NCBI GenBank assembly: GCA_030539285.1
Contig: JAUNSH010000025.1
Span: 1-40,377, forward strand
Length of the DNA: 40,377 nucleotides
Source of the DNA: Eubacteriales bacterium
Lineage (GTDB): Bacteria; Bacillota; Clostridia; Oscillospirales; Oscillospiraceae
Direction of reading: 5' to 3'
Shown here: in pieces, positions 7,487 through 14,834 of the stretch
Layout: every line of letters starts with the position of its first letter
How positions within the stretch are numbered: position 1 is the first letter of the stretch
Notes under the pieces: generated by a model
The model's input: the letters and a program-made list of their open reading frames with translations, nothing else
What the model was told of the DNA's origin: nothing
Databases searched by the model: none
Translations under genes and position numbers: made by a program

Positions 7487-8251
7487 CTAATTCTGGCGGT
7501 ACAGCCGTTTTCCGTTTTCCATGGTGATTCTATGGATTTCTTCCACAGACAAGCCGCGAATTTCCGCTAATTTTTCCGCCATGCGGTAGAGCCTGCCGGG
7601 GTCGTTGCGTTTTCCCCGGAAGGGTTCCGGGGACATATAGGGGCAGTCGGTTTCCAGCACAATTCGGTCCAGCGGAATGGAGACGGCAGTCTCAACAGCT
7701 TTGCGGGCGTTCTTGAAGGTCAGCACGCCCGTGAAACCGATGTACCAGCCCCGGCTCACCAGCCACTTCGCCATCTCGGCGGAGCCGGAATAGCAGTGGA
7801 ACACGCCCTTCACCGTGGGAAATTCCTCCACGATGCGCAGACCGTCCTCGTGGGCTTCCCGCTCGTGGACGATGACGGGCAGGTCAAGCTCCGCCGCCAG
7901 GGCCATCTGGGCACGGAAGGCCTCCTGCTGGCGCTGTCTGGGGATGTCCTCATAGTGGTAGTCCAGCCCGATCTCGCCGATGGCAAGTATTTTTTTATTC
8001 TGTTTACATAACATTCTGTATTCATCCAGAACTTCTTGGTTTACCTCGTCGGCGGCGTCCGGGTGGGAACCGACTGCGGCGTAGATATAGTCGTACCGCT
8101 CCGCCAGCGCCGCCGCGTTCCGGGAGGATGCCAGCGAACAGCCCGGATTCATGAGCAGTCCGATGCCCTGATCCGGCAGGCGGGCCAGCAGTTCTTCCCG
8201 GTCTTCATCAAATGCCCGGTCATCCATGTGGGCGTGGGTGTCAAACAGCAT
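7487..8251 (-). CDS. tatD: TatD family metal-dependent DNase/hydrolase
   Basis: TatD enzymes are TIM-barrel hydrolases with two metals that act as 3'-5' exonucleases or on D-aminoacyl-tRNA. The 254-aa protein shows the metal ligands in order: DTHAHMDD at the N-terminus, EIGLDYH (about residues 90-96), a His in PVIVHERE, HCYSGS (about 150) and ETDCPYMSPEP near residue 205. ATG 8251 is chosen for the AAGGAG box upstream. It overlaps the end of the phosphopantetheinyl transferase gene by 11 bases, so it is translated from the same message. In many Firmicutes tatD neighbours metG; here it does not. Confidence 0.93.
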   Translation of the reverse strand: MLFDTHAHMDDRAFDEDREELLARLPDQGIGLLMNPGCSLASSRNAAALAERYDYIYAAVGSHPDAADEVNQEVLDEYRMLCKQNKKILAIGEIGLDYHYEDIPRQRQQEAFRAQMALAAELDLPVIVHEREAHEDGLRIVEEFPTVKGVFHCYSGSAEMAKWLVSRGWYIGFTGVLTFKNARKAVETAVSIPLDRIVLETDCPYMSPEPFRGKRNDPGRLYRMAEKLAEIRGLSVEEIHRITMENGKRLYRQN

Positions 8252-8726
8252 AGGTTTCTCCTTCTGTAAAGATTGCAATCAAACAGCCGTCCCGTTCCCG
8301 AACACGGGGATCGTCCAGAGAAAAGGCGGTGTCGTTGGGATAGCCGTGCAGCCCTAAGCCGCTGAGCTTTGCCGCCGCTTCCTTCAATACCCAGAAGGTC
8401 AGCAAGGCTCTGGTTTTGTCGGCGGCAGCGTCAAACTGGGCTTTTTCACTGGGAGAGAGGACTTTTTCCGCAAGGGATAGATTTACCCGGCGGTCTAATT
8501 CCTCCGCGTCAATGGCGACATTTTCCTTCGCCAGCACACAAAATGCGTGGTTTTTCGTGTGGCTGATGGAAAAATGCCAGTCACTGTCCAAAAAGGCAGG
8601 CTTCCCCCACTCTCCAATTACGATCGGCGGCAGGGGCTGTCCAACGGCTTCCATGTAAAGCTGGGCAAGCAGCGCCCGCCCGGCTTCGTGCCCGGTGCGG
8701 CCATCAAGGGCGCAGGATGCCAGCAT
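8241..8726 (-). CDS. 4'-phosphopantetheinyl transferase superfamily protein (Sfp-like)
   Basis: The enzyme would move the phosphopantetheine arm of CoA to a serine on a carrier protein. The 161-aa protein has the family motifs in order: GKPAFLD followed by FSISHTKNHAFCVLA, VAIDAEEL (Asp and Glu magnesium ligands) and FWVLKEAAAKLSGLGL, the conserved W-x-x-KE-x-x-x-K. It is shorter than Sfp (about 224 aa), missing most of the first pseudo-repeat. ATG 8726 overlaps the upstream stop as TGATG; a GTG at 8729 is also possible. No polyketide or peptide synthetase is nearby, so the partner may be the acyl carrier protein. Confidence 0.85.
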   Translation of the reverse strand: MLASCALDGRTGHEAGRALLAQLYMEAVGQPLPPIVIGEWGKPAFLDSDWHFSISHTKNHAFCVLAKENVAIDAEELDRRVNLSLAEKVLSPSEKAQFDAAADKTRALLTFWVLKEAAAKLSGLGLHGYPNDTAFSLDDPRVRERDGCLIAIFTEGETYAV

Positions 8727-9259
8727 CACAGGGCGTCGATGATGTTGGGGTCATCATCCTCCCAGTTCTTTTTCTCCCAGATGCGCTCGGCCAGCATACC
8801 GCCGCCCACCGCAAGAATCACCACGCCGCACAGGGAAAACACCATCCGGGACGCAGTCATGGGCAGCAAAATCAGCCCCAATCCCAGCACCGCCGTCACC
8901 ACGGACAATACCTTCCCCTGGGTAAAGTCGGACTGGGTAAAGTCCCGGATGCCCCGCAGCAGGAGCAAAACGCCGATGATCCGTCCGCCCCAGGCCGCCC
9001 AGGCCAGCGGGTGGTTCATGAGCCAACGGCCCAAGCCTACAAGAACCAGAATCGTCAGAATCCGGGACACAGACCAGTTTCTGTCCACCACCATGGCCAC
9101 TGCCACGATAATGCCCGCCATCAGCAGGCCCCAGCCCACCACTTTGGAGATCAGGGCGGAGGCCGTATCCGGGCAGAAGATCAGCACCAAGCCCAGCAAG
9201 ATCAGCACCGCCGGGGTGGCAAACCGGGAGACAAATTCGGAAATTTGACGTTTTTTCAT
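8726..9259 (-). CDS. DUF308 (HdeD-like) small membrane protein
   Basis: The 177-aa protein is almost entirely hydrophobic with about six predicted helices in repeated pairs, beginning ATPAVLILLGLVLIF, and a charged C-terminal tail rich in Asp (WEDDDPN). This pattern fits the DUF308 family that includes HdeD. The family has no firm biochemical role. ATG 9259 is used with AGAGGTGATACC upstream; the GTG at 9268 falls inside that site. It is the first gene of a minus-strand set with the phosphopantetheinyl transferase and tatD, joined by a TGATG junction. The functional link among the three is unclear. Confidence 0.75.
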   Translation of the reverse strand: MKKRQISEFVSRFATPAVLILLGLVLIFCPDTASALISKVVGWGLLMAGIIVAVAMVVDRNWSVSRILTILVLVGLGRWLMNHPLAWAAWGGRIIGVLLLLRGIRDFTQSDFTQGKVLSVVTAVLGLGLILLPMTASRMVFSLCGVVILAVGGGMLAERIWEKKNWEDDDPNIIDAL

Positions 9260-9305
9260 TGGTATCACCTCTTATCTTTCAGTATAGCCCGGAAACCGCC
9301 GAAAG

Positions 9306-10088
9306 TCAACCCAGCATCACGTCCAGCAGCATCATGGCGGCAAAGCCCAGCACGATGCCCATGGTTGCGAAATAGGGCTGTTCAGACTGGTTTTTCTGAC
9401 ACTCCGGGATCAGCTCGTGGACAGCCACCAGAATCATGGCCCCTGCCGCGAAGGACAGGGCGTAGGGGAGCATACTTTCTACGTACAGCACCAGCCATGC
9501 TCCCAGCACTCCGGCCACCGGCTCCACCAGCGCCGAAGCCTGCCCCACAAGGAAGCTCCTGCCCCTGCTCCACCCCTCCCGGCGCAGGGGCACCGACACC
9601 GCCGCCCCCTCGGGAAAATTCTGCAATCCGATGCCCACTGCCACGGACACCGCCCCCATCAGGCTCTCCGTGGAGCATCCCTGTTGGAGCGCGCCAAAGG
9701 CCACGCCCACCGCCAGCCCTTCAGGGATGTTGTGAAGGGTGATGGACAGCACCAGCAGAATGATCCGCCGGACGCCGCCGCTCTCCACCTTCCCCAGGGA
9801 CCGGGACACCAGCTTATCCGACGCCCAGAGAAACAGCGCCCCCGTAAGAAACCCCACTGTGGCAACCAACCAGGCAGGCGGCCCCGACAGCTGCTCCGCC
9901 CGGGCAATAGCAGGCTCTAAAAGCGACCAGAAGCTGGCCGCGATCATGACCCCCGCCGAGAACCCCAGCATGAGATTCAGCACCTTCGGCCGGGGGGATG
10001 TAAAGAAAACCACCGTCGCCGCGCCAAGGGCCGTGACGAACCACGTGCCCAAGGTGGCAACCAGCGCCATGAGAACAAAGGAATCCAT
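9306..10088 (-). CDS. ZIP family divalent metal transporter (GufA-like)
   Basis: This is an inner-membrane importer of zinc or iron. The 260-aa protein has about eight helices and the two hallmark metal motifs, HNIPEGLAVGVAFG and NFPEGAAVSVPLR, in which the second carries Asn instead of the usual His. A further AVHELIPE occurs in the last quarter. ATG 10088 is chosen because AGGAGGTG stands 7 bases upstream; longer in-frame extensions run through the promoter. Its own promoter is squeezed against an upstream terminator. A 37-base gap separates it from the downstream DUF308 gene, so read-through is possible. No Zur-type operator was recognised. Confidence 0.92.
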   Translation of the reverse strand: MDSFVLMALVATLGTWFVTALGAATVVFFTSPRPKVLNLMLGFSAGVMIAASFWSLLEPAIARAEQLSGPPAWLVATVGFLTGALFLWASDKLVSRSLGKVESGGVRRIILLVLSITLHNIPEGLAVGVAFGALQQGCSTESLMGAVSVAVGIGLQNFPEGAAVSVPLRREGWSRGRSFLVGQASALVEPVAGVLGAWLVLYVESMLPYALSFAAGAMILVAVHELIPECQKNQSEQPYFATMGIVLGFAAMMLLDVMLG

Positions 10089-10106
10089 ATCGCACCTCCT
10101 GTCACC

Positions 10107-10136
10107 AGTATAGGCGAAATTCCGGGAAAGGTGCAA
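10107..10136 (-). promoter_or_regulatory. Promoter of the ZIP transporter gene
   Basis: On the minus strand TTGCAC (10131-10136) and TATACT (10107-10112) are 18 bases apart. The -35 box overlaps the T tract of the terminator at 10135-10159, and the leader would be only about 12-18 nt. Confidence 0.6.
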
Positions 10137-10159
10137 AAAAGGAGCGGAAAATCCGCCCC
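10135..10159 (-). terminator. Intrinsic terminator upstream of the ZIP gene
   Basis: Read on the minus strand, GGGGCGGA/TCCGCTCC with a three-base loop is followed by six T. It would stop transcripts coming from the SLH-protein gene before they enter zip. Confidence 0.75.
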
Positions 10160-10167
10160 TTGCATTT

Positions 10168-10327
10168 AATACTAAAACCTGATTGAAAGCTTTAAAAGAT
10201 TTCCGAGGATGAATTGTGTCAAAAAAGGCAGATGACGCAGATGGGCTGACGCCCATCAAGGAAGATAACGCATTCTGACGCAATTCAGACCGGAAAGATT
10301 TAAAGTTTTTAATCAGGTTTTAGTATA
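10168..10327. repeat. 160-bp long imperfect palindrome
   Basis: The left arm 10168-10205 (core ACTAAAACCTGATT) and the right arm 10291-10327 (core AATCAGGTTTTAGT) match over about 37 bases with few changes. Pairing resumes further in (GAATTGTGTC with GACGCAATTC) and the centre is a perfect GATGGGC-TGAC-GCCCATC hairpin. The whole unit could fold as one long cruciform or RNA hairpin. It is noncoding and is MITE-like in shape. Confidence 0.8.
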
Positions 10328-10336
10328 TAATGTGCC

Positions 10337-10492
10337 TGTCATCCTGAGCATAGCGTCAGCGATTTGGATGAATGACTGCCGGTAGCAGTCACTCCACAAA
10401 CATAATGCGAAGTGCGCAGTCGAAGGATCTTTCCCGTTCTGATGAGCGACGCGGGTAGATCCTTCGACTCGCGTTGCTCGCTCAGGATGACA
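10337..10492. repeat. 156-bp inverted-repeat element (TCATCCTGAGC type)
   Basis: Outer arms TGTCATCCTGAGC (10337-10349) and GCTCAGGATGACA (10480-10492) are perfect 13-bp complements. Inner arms AGTCGAAGGATCT (10418-10430) and AGATCCTTCGACT (10457-10469) are also perfect. Dispersed repeats with this TCATCCTGAGCG/CGAAGGATC wording occur in many bacterial genomes. It ends 8 bases before the SLH-protein stop codon. Confidence 0.8.
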
Positions 10493-10500
10493 AACGGTTT

Positions 10501-11616
10501 TTATAAAACCTCGTTGATGCCCTGATTCTGGATCTCCTTTGCTGCGTCATACAATGCGCAGGCGGCCTGGGCACGGGTCAGGGGCAGCTCCTCTGGGGCG
10601 ATGCAGGATTCCTCCCGGTTCAGGGCGTTTTTCAGAAGCACGTCCGCTTCCGCGGCGGTAATGGGGCTGTCCGGTTCAAAGACCTGCTGGTTTTCCAGCC
10701 CATCTGTCAGGCCGGAGCGCACCGCCGCCGCGAGATACGGCTGGAGCCACAGGGGGATGTCATCGGCGTAGCCGGTTTGGGTCACGTCCTCGTCAACAGG
10801 AATGTCCAGCGCCTTTACCAGCATGGTCACGAACTCCCCACGGGTCACCTGCCGTTCCGGAGAAAAGCAGTAGGCTTCCCCCACACTTTCCCCGGTGAAA
10901 ATCCCGGTCTGCTTCATCCACTCGGCGGCGAAGCGGCAGTCCTTCCCGGCGGTGTCCGTATACTGGGTCTCATCGCCGGGCTTCAGAATGGTGATGGTGA
11001 CGGTGGCCTCCCGGGACACCTTCCCCGCCGGGTCAGCAGCGGTATAGACGAAGGAATCCACGCCCACCTTATTCTTTTTGGGGGTATAGGTGAAGCTGCC
11101 ATCCTCGGCGATCGTCACCGTGCCCCGGCGGGGCTGTCGGGTAACGGTGTAGGTCAGTGGCTGATTTTCCGGGTCAAAGGCTTTCAATTTCCCCGTATTG
11201 GGCAGGTTTTTGTAGGTCTCCAGTGCGGAATCCTCCGCCACCGGGGCCTTATTCTCCTTGCCCCGGATGGAAATGGTCATGATCTCTCCCTCGGCCACCC
11301 GCCCGGAATAGATGGGCAGATAACCCACCTCCAGCGTTTTGTCCGTTTCCGTGTCCAGCGGGCACAGGGTCATCTGGGCCATCTGCTGGGCAGTGAGCAC
11401 ATCCCCCTCCCGCAGGACGCGGCTCCCCAGCATCAGCGCGCCAAGGTCATCCGGTAAGTCAGTGATGCAGATGCCAGTAATTTCCTCATCAGAAAAATCC
11501 CCGGTGCCGAAGCAGTAGGTGCTGCCGCTGTCGATCTCCACGGCAGAAGCCCCGGCGCAGAGGCCAAAGGCGCAGATAACCGCACAGAGGAAAGCAACAA
11601 TACGTGTATGATTCAT
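10501..11616 (-). CDS. Secreted protein with cadherin-like Ig domain and SLH repeats
   Basis: The 371-aa protein starts with a classic signal peptide (MNHTRIVAFLCAVICAF, cleavage after ASA). Residues about 40-125 hold a low-complexity acidic segment of unknown fold. A tandem-repeat Ig/cadherin-like domain follows (about 128-215: APVAEDSAL, FDPENQPLTY, GSFTYTPKKNKVG, DSFVYTAADPAG). The C-terminal third has S-layer homology repeats (VTRGEFVTMLVKAL, YADDIPLWLQPYLAAAVRSGL, PITAAEADVLLKNAL), which normally anchor proteins to the cell wall. ATG 11616 is set by GGAGGT upstream. It lies 96 bases after the ECF ATPase gene on the same strand, so it may be co-transcribed. Function beyond surface display is unknown. 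Confidence 0.85.
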   Translation of the reverse strand: MNHTRIVAFLCAVICAFGLCAGASAVEIDSGSTYCFGTGDFSDEEITGICITDLPDDLGALMLGSRVLREGDVLTAQQMAQMTLCPLDTETDKTLEVGYLPIYSGRVAEGEIMTISIRGKENKAPVAEDSALETYKNLPNTGKLKAFDPENQPLTYTVTRQPRRGTVTIAEDGSFTYTPKKNKVGVDSFVYTAADPAGKVSREATVTITILKPGDETQYTDTAGKDCRFAAEWMKQTGIFTGESVGEAYCFSPERQVTRGEFVTMLVKALDIPVDEDVTQTGYADDIPLWLQPYLAAAVRSGLTDGLENQQVFEPDSPITAAEADVLLKNALNREESCIAPEELPLTRAQAACALYDAAKEIQNQGINEVL

Positions 11617-11712
11617 AGAAAAATACCTCCAAACATTGCGTTCGGAGGTATTGTTTGCCATTGCTGGCAGAATTATTCACCTGAATGCGAAAGAAAGCCT
11701 TCCCCTTTGGCC

Positions 11713-12441
11713 TTACATTCTCCCTTTCCAGCCCTGTAAGCAGAAGGGCAGTTCCATGCGGTTATCTTCCAGCAGAGCCTTGTCCTGGAGGATGGTCTCC
11801 GCGTCCCCGTCGGCGACAATGGCCCCGTGGGACAGGAGGATCACCCGCTGGCAGGTATCCAGGATCATGTCCAGATCGTGGGAAGCGATCAGCTTGGTCT
11901 GGGGCAGGCGGTTGATGGTGTTGATCACCGTACGGCGGTTCACTGGGTCGAGAGCCGTAGAAGGCTCGTCCATGAGGATCATCTCCGGCTCCATGGCAAG
12001 AATGGTGGCAATGGCTGCCATCCGCTTTTCGCCGCCGGAGATCTTGTGGTTGTGCCGGTGTTTCAGGTCCTGCAATCCCAACTGAGCGAGGACTGCGTCC
12101 ACCCGTTTTTCCGTCTCCTCTTTGCTCAGGCCGTAGTTCCGGGGGCCGAAGATCATGTCCTCGTAGACCGTGGGCATGAACATCTGATTGTCGGAATCCT
12201 GCAAAACAAAGCCGATCTTTTTACGGATCTCCGACAGATTCTCTTTGCATATCGGCAGGCCGTCCACCTTGATCTCACCGCTGCCGGTGATCAGCCCCAG
12301 CATCAGCTTCATGATGGTAGACTTCCCCGCGCCGTTGGCGCCGATCAGGCCCACCGTCTCGCCTTTTTTGATGGAAAAGCTGAGATTCTCCACCACCGGG
12401 GCGTCCCCGTAGGAAAATGATACGTTCTGAAATTCGATCAT
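11713..12441 (-). CDS. ECF-type transporter ATPase (CbiO/EcfA-like)
   Basis: This ABC ATPase would power an energy-coupling-factor importer for a metal ion or vitamin. The 242-aa protein shows Walker A GANGAGKST near residue 37, the Q-loop FVLQDSDNQMF, the signature KISGGEKRMA, Walker B MILMDEPSTALDP and the switch His in ASHDLD. A YEDMIFGPRNYGLS segment after the Q-loop is typical of the CbiO/EcfA group. The gene follows the T component with a gap of only 4 bases, so the two are one operon. There is a single ATPase, implying a homodimer as in CbiO, not the EcfA1/A2 pair. Confidence 0.92.
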   Translation of the reverse strand: MIEFQNVSFSYGDAPVVENLSFSIKKGETVGLIGANGAGKSTIMKLMLGLITGSGEIKVDGLPICKENLSEIRKKIGFVLQDSDNQMFMPTVYEDMIFGPRNYGLSKEETEKRVDAVLAQLGLQDLKHRHNHKISGGEKRMAAIATILAMEPEMILMDEPSTALDPVNRRTVINTINRLPQTKLIASHDLDMILDTCQRVILLSHGAIVADGDAETILQDKALLEDNRMELPFCLQGWKGRM

Positions 12442-12445
12442 AGGC

Positions 12446-13249
12446 TTACCTCACAAACAGGCTTCCCAGCAGTGCCGGGAGATTGACCAACCGGGCGCAC
12501 AGGAAAGCCACACAGCAAACAGCCGTAAACATCACGCCAGAAATACCGCATTTGGGCACCTCCGCGTAATAGTATTCCCCCCGGAAGCCCCGCAGGAGCA
12601 TACTATGATACAGCGCCTCCGCCCGATCCATGCTGCGCAGCAGCAGCTGGCCCAGAAAGGAGCCCCAGGCGGAAATGTGGATGCCCTTCTGCCCCGGGGC
12701 CCGGAGGCTGTAGCTTTGCGTCATAATGGACACCTCCTCCAGCATGACACCGATGTAGCGGTAGGTCAGCAACAGCAGGGTCACCAGAATATCCGGGACG
12801 TGGAGCATCCGCAGGGCGGCGCAGAGGGTGTCGATGGAGGTGGTGGCGATAAGAAGAAAGGAAGCCATCAGGGAAAAGATTCCTTTCAGCATCAGCGTCA
12901 CCATGGACACCATGCCGCCGGTGACCACGTGGCCGCCCAGCCGCATCAGGGGCGTGTGGTCAAGGAAGGGGTTCACCAGTCCCACGGCGCACACCAGCGG
13001 CAGGACGATGCGCAGCTTGTGAAAGCACAGCCCCACGGGGATCCCCGCCGCCTGAAACAGCAGCACGGGGTAGAGCACCATCACCACCAGCGCGGACAGG
13101 TCGTACTTGGGAAACGACACCACCGCCGCAATATAGAAAACCGTCACCAGAAGCTTACACAATGGATTCAGGCGGTGCACCGGGGAATTGCCCGCCGCCA
13201 GTTCGTCCATTTCCCGCAGTTCCAGCTGGGCATGATTCAGCTTTTCCAT
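12446..13249 (-). CDS. ECF transporter T component (CbiQ/EcfT family)
   Basis: This is the membrane coupling subunit of an ECF importer, 267 aa with about five to six helices. The cytoplasmic coupling helices are visible in RAPGQKG (about residue 185) and RAEALYHSMLLRGFRGEY (about 210-227), matching the Ala-Arg-Gly signatures that contact the ATPases. An N-terminal segment GNSPVHRLNPLCKLLVTV is typical of CbiQ. ATG 13249 follows GCGAGGA; the upstream ATG 13285 has a weaker site. No substrate component (CbiM, NikM or vitamin S protein) is adjacent on either side, so the cargo cannot be predicted; the S component may be encoded elsewhere. Confidence 0.9.
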   Translation of the reverse strand: MEKLNHAQLELREMDELAAGNSPVHRLNPLCKLLVTVFYIAAVVSFPKYDLSALVVMVLYPVLLFQAAGIPVGLCFHKLRIVLPLVCAVGLVNPFLDHTPLMRLGGHVVTGGMVSMVTLMLKGIFSLMASFLLIATTSIDTLCAALRMLHVPDILVTLLLLTYRYIGVMLEEVSIMTQSYSLRAPGQKGIHISAWGSFLGQLLLRSMDRAEALYHSMLLRGFRGEYYYAEVPKCGISGVMFTAVCCVAFLCARLVNLPALLGSLFVR

Positions 13250-13352
13250 AGAAGATCCTCGCAAAGAAACATAAGGAGCGTCCATCAGACATTTCCTACA
13301 TTATAGCACAGTTTTCTGACTTTTACAGCCTTTTTCACGAAATACTTTTTTT

Positions 13353-13464
13353 CGTAGGGCGGGGTCATGACCCCGCCGATCTGTAACGGCTTTCGCGTTT
13401 CCTCGTTGAATGATACCCGCTCAAAACCAGTACGTGGTCGGCGCGGTCATGACCGCGCCCTACG
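13353..13464. repeat. Inverted-repeat element, CGTAGGG family, copy A
   Basis: The ends are inverted copies of CGTAGGGC. Each end carries its own palindrome: GGCGGGGTCA/TGACCCCGCC at the left (13358-13377) and GGCGCGGTCA/TGACCGCGCC at the right (about 13439-13458). The loop includes CGTTGAATGATACC, resembling the loop of the 29489 copy. It is noncoding and lies between cbiQ and gap. Confidence 0.8.
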
Positions 13465-13494
13465 AATATGCTTTTTCGTACACAAAATAATGAA

Positions 13495-13521
13495 CCGCCC
13501 CGTGCGGAAGGCACGGGGCGG
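13495..13521 (-). terminator. Intrinsic terminator of gap
   Basis: CCGCCCCGTGC/GCACGGGGCGG is a perfect 11-bp stem with a 5-nt loop. On the minus strand it is followed by TTCATTATTTTG. It begins about 30 bases after the gap stop codon. Confidence 0.85.
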
Positions 13522-13551
13522 TGAAGTTCAAGTAAATCTCTATTCTACTGA

Positions 13552-14568
13552 TTACAGCAGGGTAGCGAAGTGCTTGATGGTGCGGCACATCTGAGAAACG
13601 TAGGAGTTCTCGTTGTCGTACCAGGACACGACCTGCACCTGGCTGGTGCCGTTGCCCAGGTTGATGACCATGGTCTGGGTGGCATCGAACAGGGAGCCGA
13701 AGCGCATGCCGATGATGTCGGAGGAGACGATCTCGTCCTCGTTGTAGCCGAAGGACTCGGTGGCCTCGGACTTCATCTGTGCATTGATCTCTTCCTTGGT
13801 GGGATTGCCCTCAACAACGGCGTTCAGGATGGTGGTGGAGCCGGTGGGGGTGGGAACACGCTGGGCAGCGCCGATCAGCTTGCCGTTCAGCTCGGGGATG
13901 ACCAGGCCGATGGCCTTGGCAGCGCCGGTGGAGTTGGGAACGATGTTCACGGCGCCGGCACGGGAGCGGCGCAGGTCACCCTTGCGCTGGGGGCCGTCCA
14001 GGATCATCTGGTCGCCGGTGTAAGCGTGGATGGTGCACATAATGCCGGACTGAATCTTCCAGCCGTCGTTCAGAGCCTTAGCCATGGGAGCCAGGCAGTT
14101 GGTGGTGCAGGAAGCGGCGGAGATGATGTTGTCTTCCTTGGTCAGGGTCTCGTGGTTGACGTTGTAAACGATGGTGGGCAGGTCGTTGCCAGCGGGAGCG
14201 GAGATGACGACCTTCTTGGCGCCGGCGTCGATGTGAGCCTGAGCCTTAGCCTTGGAGGTGTAGAAGCCGGTGCACTCCAGAACAACGTCGACACCCAGCT
14301 CGCCCCAGGGCAGCTCGGCAGCGTTGGCCTTAGCGTAGATGGTGATCTTCTTGCCGTCAACAACAATGTTGTCCTCGCCAGCCTCGACGACATGGCCCTG
14401 AGCAGCGTAGTTGCCCTGAGTGGAATCGTACTTCAGCAGGTGAGCCAGCATCTTGGGAGAGGTCAGATCGTTGATGGCGACGATCTCGAAGCCCTCAGCG
14501 CCGAACATCTGACGGAAAGCCAGACGGCCGATACGGCCAAAACCATTAATTGCAACTTTGACAGACAT
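13552..14568 (-). CDS. gap: Glyceraldehyde-3-phosphate dehydrogenase, type I
   Basis: This glycolytic enzyme converts glyceraldehyde 3-phosphate, NAD and phosphate to 1,3-bisphosphoglycerate. The 338-aa protein begins [18 protein letters not shown] (Rossmann loop). It has the catalytic Cys in [12 protein letters not shown] (about residue 153), the paired His in IHAYTGDQ, the loop [20 protein letters not shown] and the C-terminal [13 protein letters not shown]. Codon use is strongly biased, as in a highly expressed gene. GGAGGAATTACC precedes the ATG. It stands alone with its own promoter and terminator; pgk and tpi do not follow, unlike many Firmicute glycolytic operons. Confidence 0.98.
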   Translation of the reverse strand: MSVKVAINGFGRIGRLAFRQMFGAEGFEIVAINDLTSPKMLAHLLKYDSTQGNYAAQGHVVEAGEDNIVVDGKKITIYAKANAAELPWGELGVDVVLECTGFYTSKAKAQAHIDAGAKKVVISAPAGNDLPTIVYNVNHETLTKEDNIISAASCTTNCLAPMAKALNDGWKIQSGIMCTIHAYTGDQMILDGPQRKGDLRRSRAGAVNIVPNSTGAAKAIGLVIPELNGKLIGAAQRVPTPTGSTTILNAVVEGNPTKEEINAQMKSEATESFGYNEDEIVSSDIIGMRFGSLFDATQTMVINLGNGTSQVQVVSWYDNENSYVSQMCRTIKHFATLL

Positions 14569-14834
14569 GGTAATTCCTCCATTTTTATTACTGCCTCAGG
14601 CAGCAAATTTACTTTTTTATGTACGCATTCGATATCACCGTACGGATTTATGATACCATACCCTTCCAAGGTTGTAAACTGTCAATTTTGTACAAAACCA
14701 ACTGTAGATTGCAATTTTTCGGTGCAAACTGCTCATAAAATTTTACAGCAGTTTTAGCATGGACATTTGTCCGCGAATTACGCACAAAAAGAGCAGAAAA
14801 GCCGCGGCCTTTCTGCCCTTTTTTGATTGAAAGC
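14569..14834 (-). promoter_or_regulatory. gap leader and promoter region
   Basis: On the minus strand TTGACA (14680-14685) is followed after 19 bases by TATGGT (14655-14660), which would give a leader of about 80 nt. The leader holds a CTGCC-TGA-GGCAG hairpin near the ribosome site. Upstream of the -35 box, AAACTGCT/AGCAGTTT (14726-14754) is an inverted repeat around AAAATTTT, a candidate site for a regulator. No Rex or CggR operator was recognised with confidence. Confidence 0.45.
14786..14816 (-). terminator. Terminator after the DUF3048 lipoprotein gene
   Basis: A 24-nt near-perfect self-complementary run (14793-14816, one mismatch pair) with centre CCGCGG is followed on the minus strand by TCTTTTTG. 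It also has a T run on the plus side (14819-14824), so it may act in both directions. Confidence 0.7.
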
